DNA of 64,000 nucleotides from Negativicoccus succinicivorans (GTDB taxonomy: Bacteria > Bacillota > Negativicutes > Veillonellales > Negativicoccaceae): positions 207,728-271,727 of the forward strand of contig NZ_JACHHI010000003.1 in assembly GCF_014207605.1 (NCBI RefSeq), written 5' to 3'. Both the position numbers and the translations under genes were made by a program. Shown here in pieces: positions 63,948 to 64,000 of this stretch (the first letter of the stretch is position 1; the number at the start of each line of letters is the position of its first letter). The notes under the pieces were generated by a model. That model saw nothing but the letters and a program-made list of their open reading frames with translations, made no database searches and was not told where the DNA came from.

Positions 63948-64000
63948 ATCATGGAGAGTTTGATCCTGGCTCAGGACGAACGCTGGCGGCGTGCCTAACA
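63948..64000 (+). rRNA. 16S ribosomal RNA, first bases only
   Basis: The window ends in the 5' end of a 16S gene: GGAGAGTTTGATCCTGGCTC, the universal 27F priming site, followed by the standard GACGAACGCTGGCGGCGTGC. The exact mature 5' end is uncertain by a few bases. Its plus-strand direction and strong promoter fit a leading-strand rRNA operon read away from an origin to the left. Confidence 0.97.

Overview
The window looks like a chromosome segment from a diderm Firmicute of the Negativicutes (Veillonellaceae-like). The reasons are the Firmicute-style strong Shine-Dalgarno sites, riboswitches and gene families (azlCD, ytfIJ, kimA, opuC, lrgAB, floA/nfeD) alongside an outer-membrane-type periplasmic chaperone (OmpH/Skp), together with anaerobic and cobalamin-centred metabolism: a B12-dependent ribonucleotide reductase, CobO, CobN, DcuC and nickel lactate racemase. 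Coding GC is clearly above 50%, and intergenic DNA is AT-rich. Species cannot be proven from the sequence; a succinate- or lactate-using anaerobe such as Negativicoccus or a relative is a guess.

Layout. 0-3.5 kb: end of DNA polymerase IV, an M20 peptidase, an AT-rich gap with a cluster of DnaA-box-like nonamers (a candidate replication origin or DnaA-titration site), then azlCD. 3.5-9.3 kb: a KimA-type potassium transporter under a c-di-AMP (ydaO) riboswitch, a WYL regulator, cobO, ytfI/ytfJ-type genes and ompH. 9.3-12 kb: panD-panC-BASS transporter behind a leader with a strong terminator hairpin. 12-19.4 kb: membrane protein, MFS transporter, gyrA, a low-GC lipoprotein gene bounded by palindromes, tRNA-Ser(UGA), a CorA-like channel and rpsF-ssb-rpsR. 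19.4-28.4 kb: TetR with a divergent P1B-ATPase, an operon of hydrolase, FMN protein, larA and DUF951, then the class II ribonucleotide reductase and a HAD phosphatase. 28.4-32.3 kb: a six-gene minus-strand operon built around nfeD-floA with two very small membrane proteins. 32.3-37.5 kb: a small membrane protein, cobN and an MscS channel. 37.6-42.2 kb: an opuC-type osmolyte ABC system with two tandem permease/binding-protein fusion genes. 42.3-47 kb: TPP riboswitch-thiT, dcuC, arsR and a Na+/dicarboxylate symporter. 47.3-53.6 kb: FAD oxidoreductase-purB-purA, then lrgAB with a divergent LysR. 53.8-63.5 kb: ogt, an exonuclease, a DUF2156 gene with an AUU start, a GNAT, msrA, a DUF1858 fusion, lepB, an amino-acid permease and an aldehyde dehydrogenase. 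63.7-64 kb: rRNA promoter and leader, and the first bases of 16S rRNA.

How it fits together. Three genes make or use adenosylcobalamin or its precursors (cobO, cobN, nrdJ). Osmotic and ionic balance is well represented (kimA with its riboswitch, opuC, mscS, corA). C4-dicarboxylates enter or exchange through DcuC and a DAACS symporter whose promoter regions share an identical 12-mer. Pantothenate synthesis (panD, panC) is translationally coupled to a BASS-family carrier that may import pantoate or ketopantoate. No prophage, insertion sequence, CRISPR array or defence island was seen. The best candidates for something undescribed are the floA/nfeD operon with its microproteins, the MsrA/DUF1858-fusion/unknown operon, the panD leader and the kimA expression platform.
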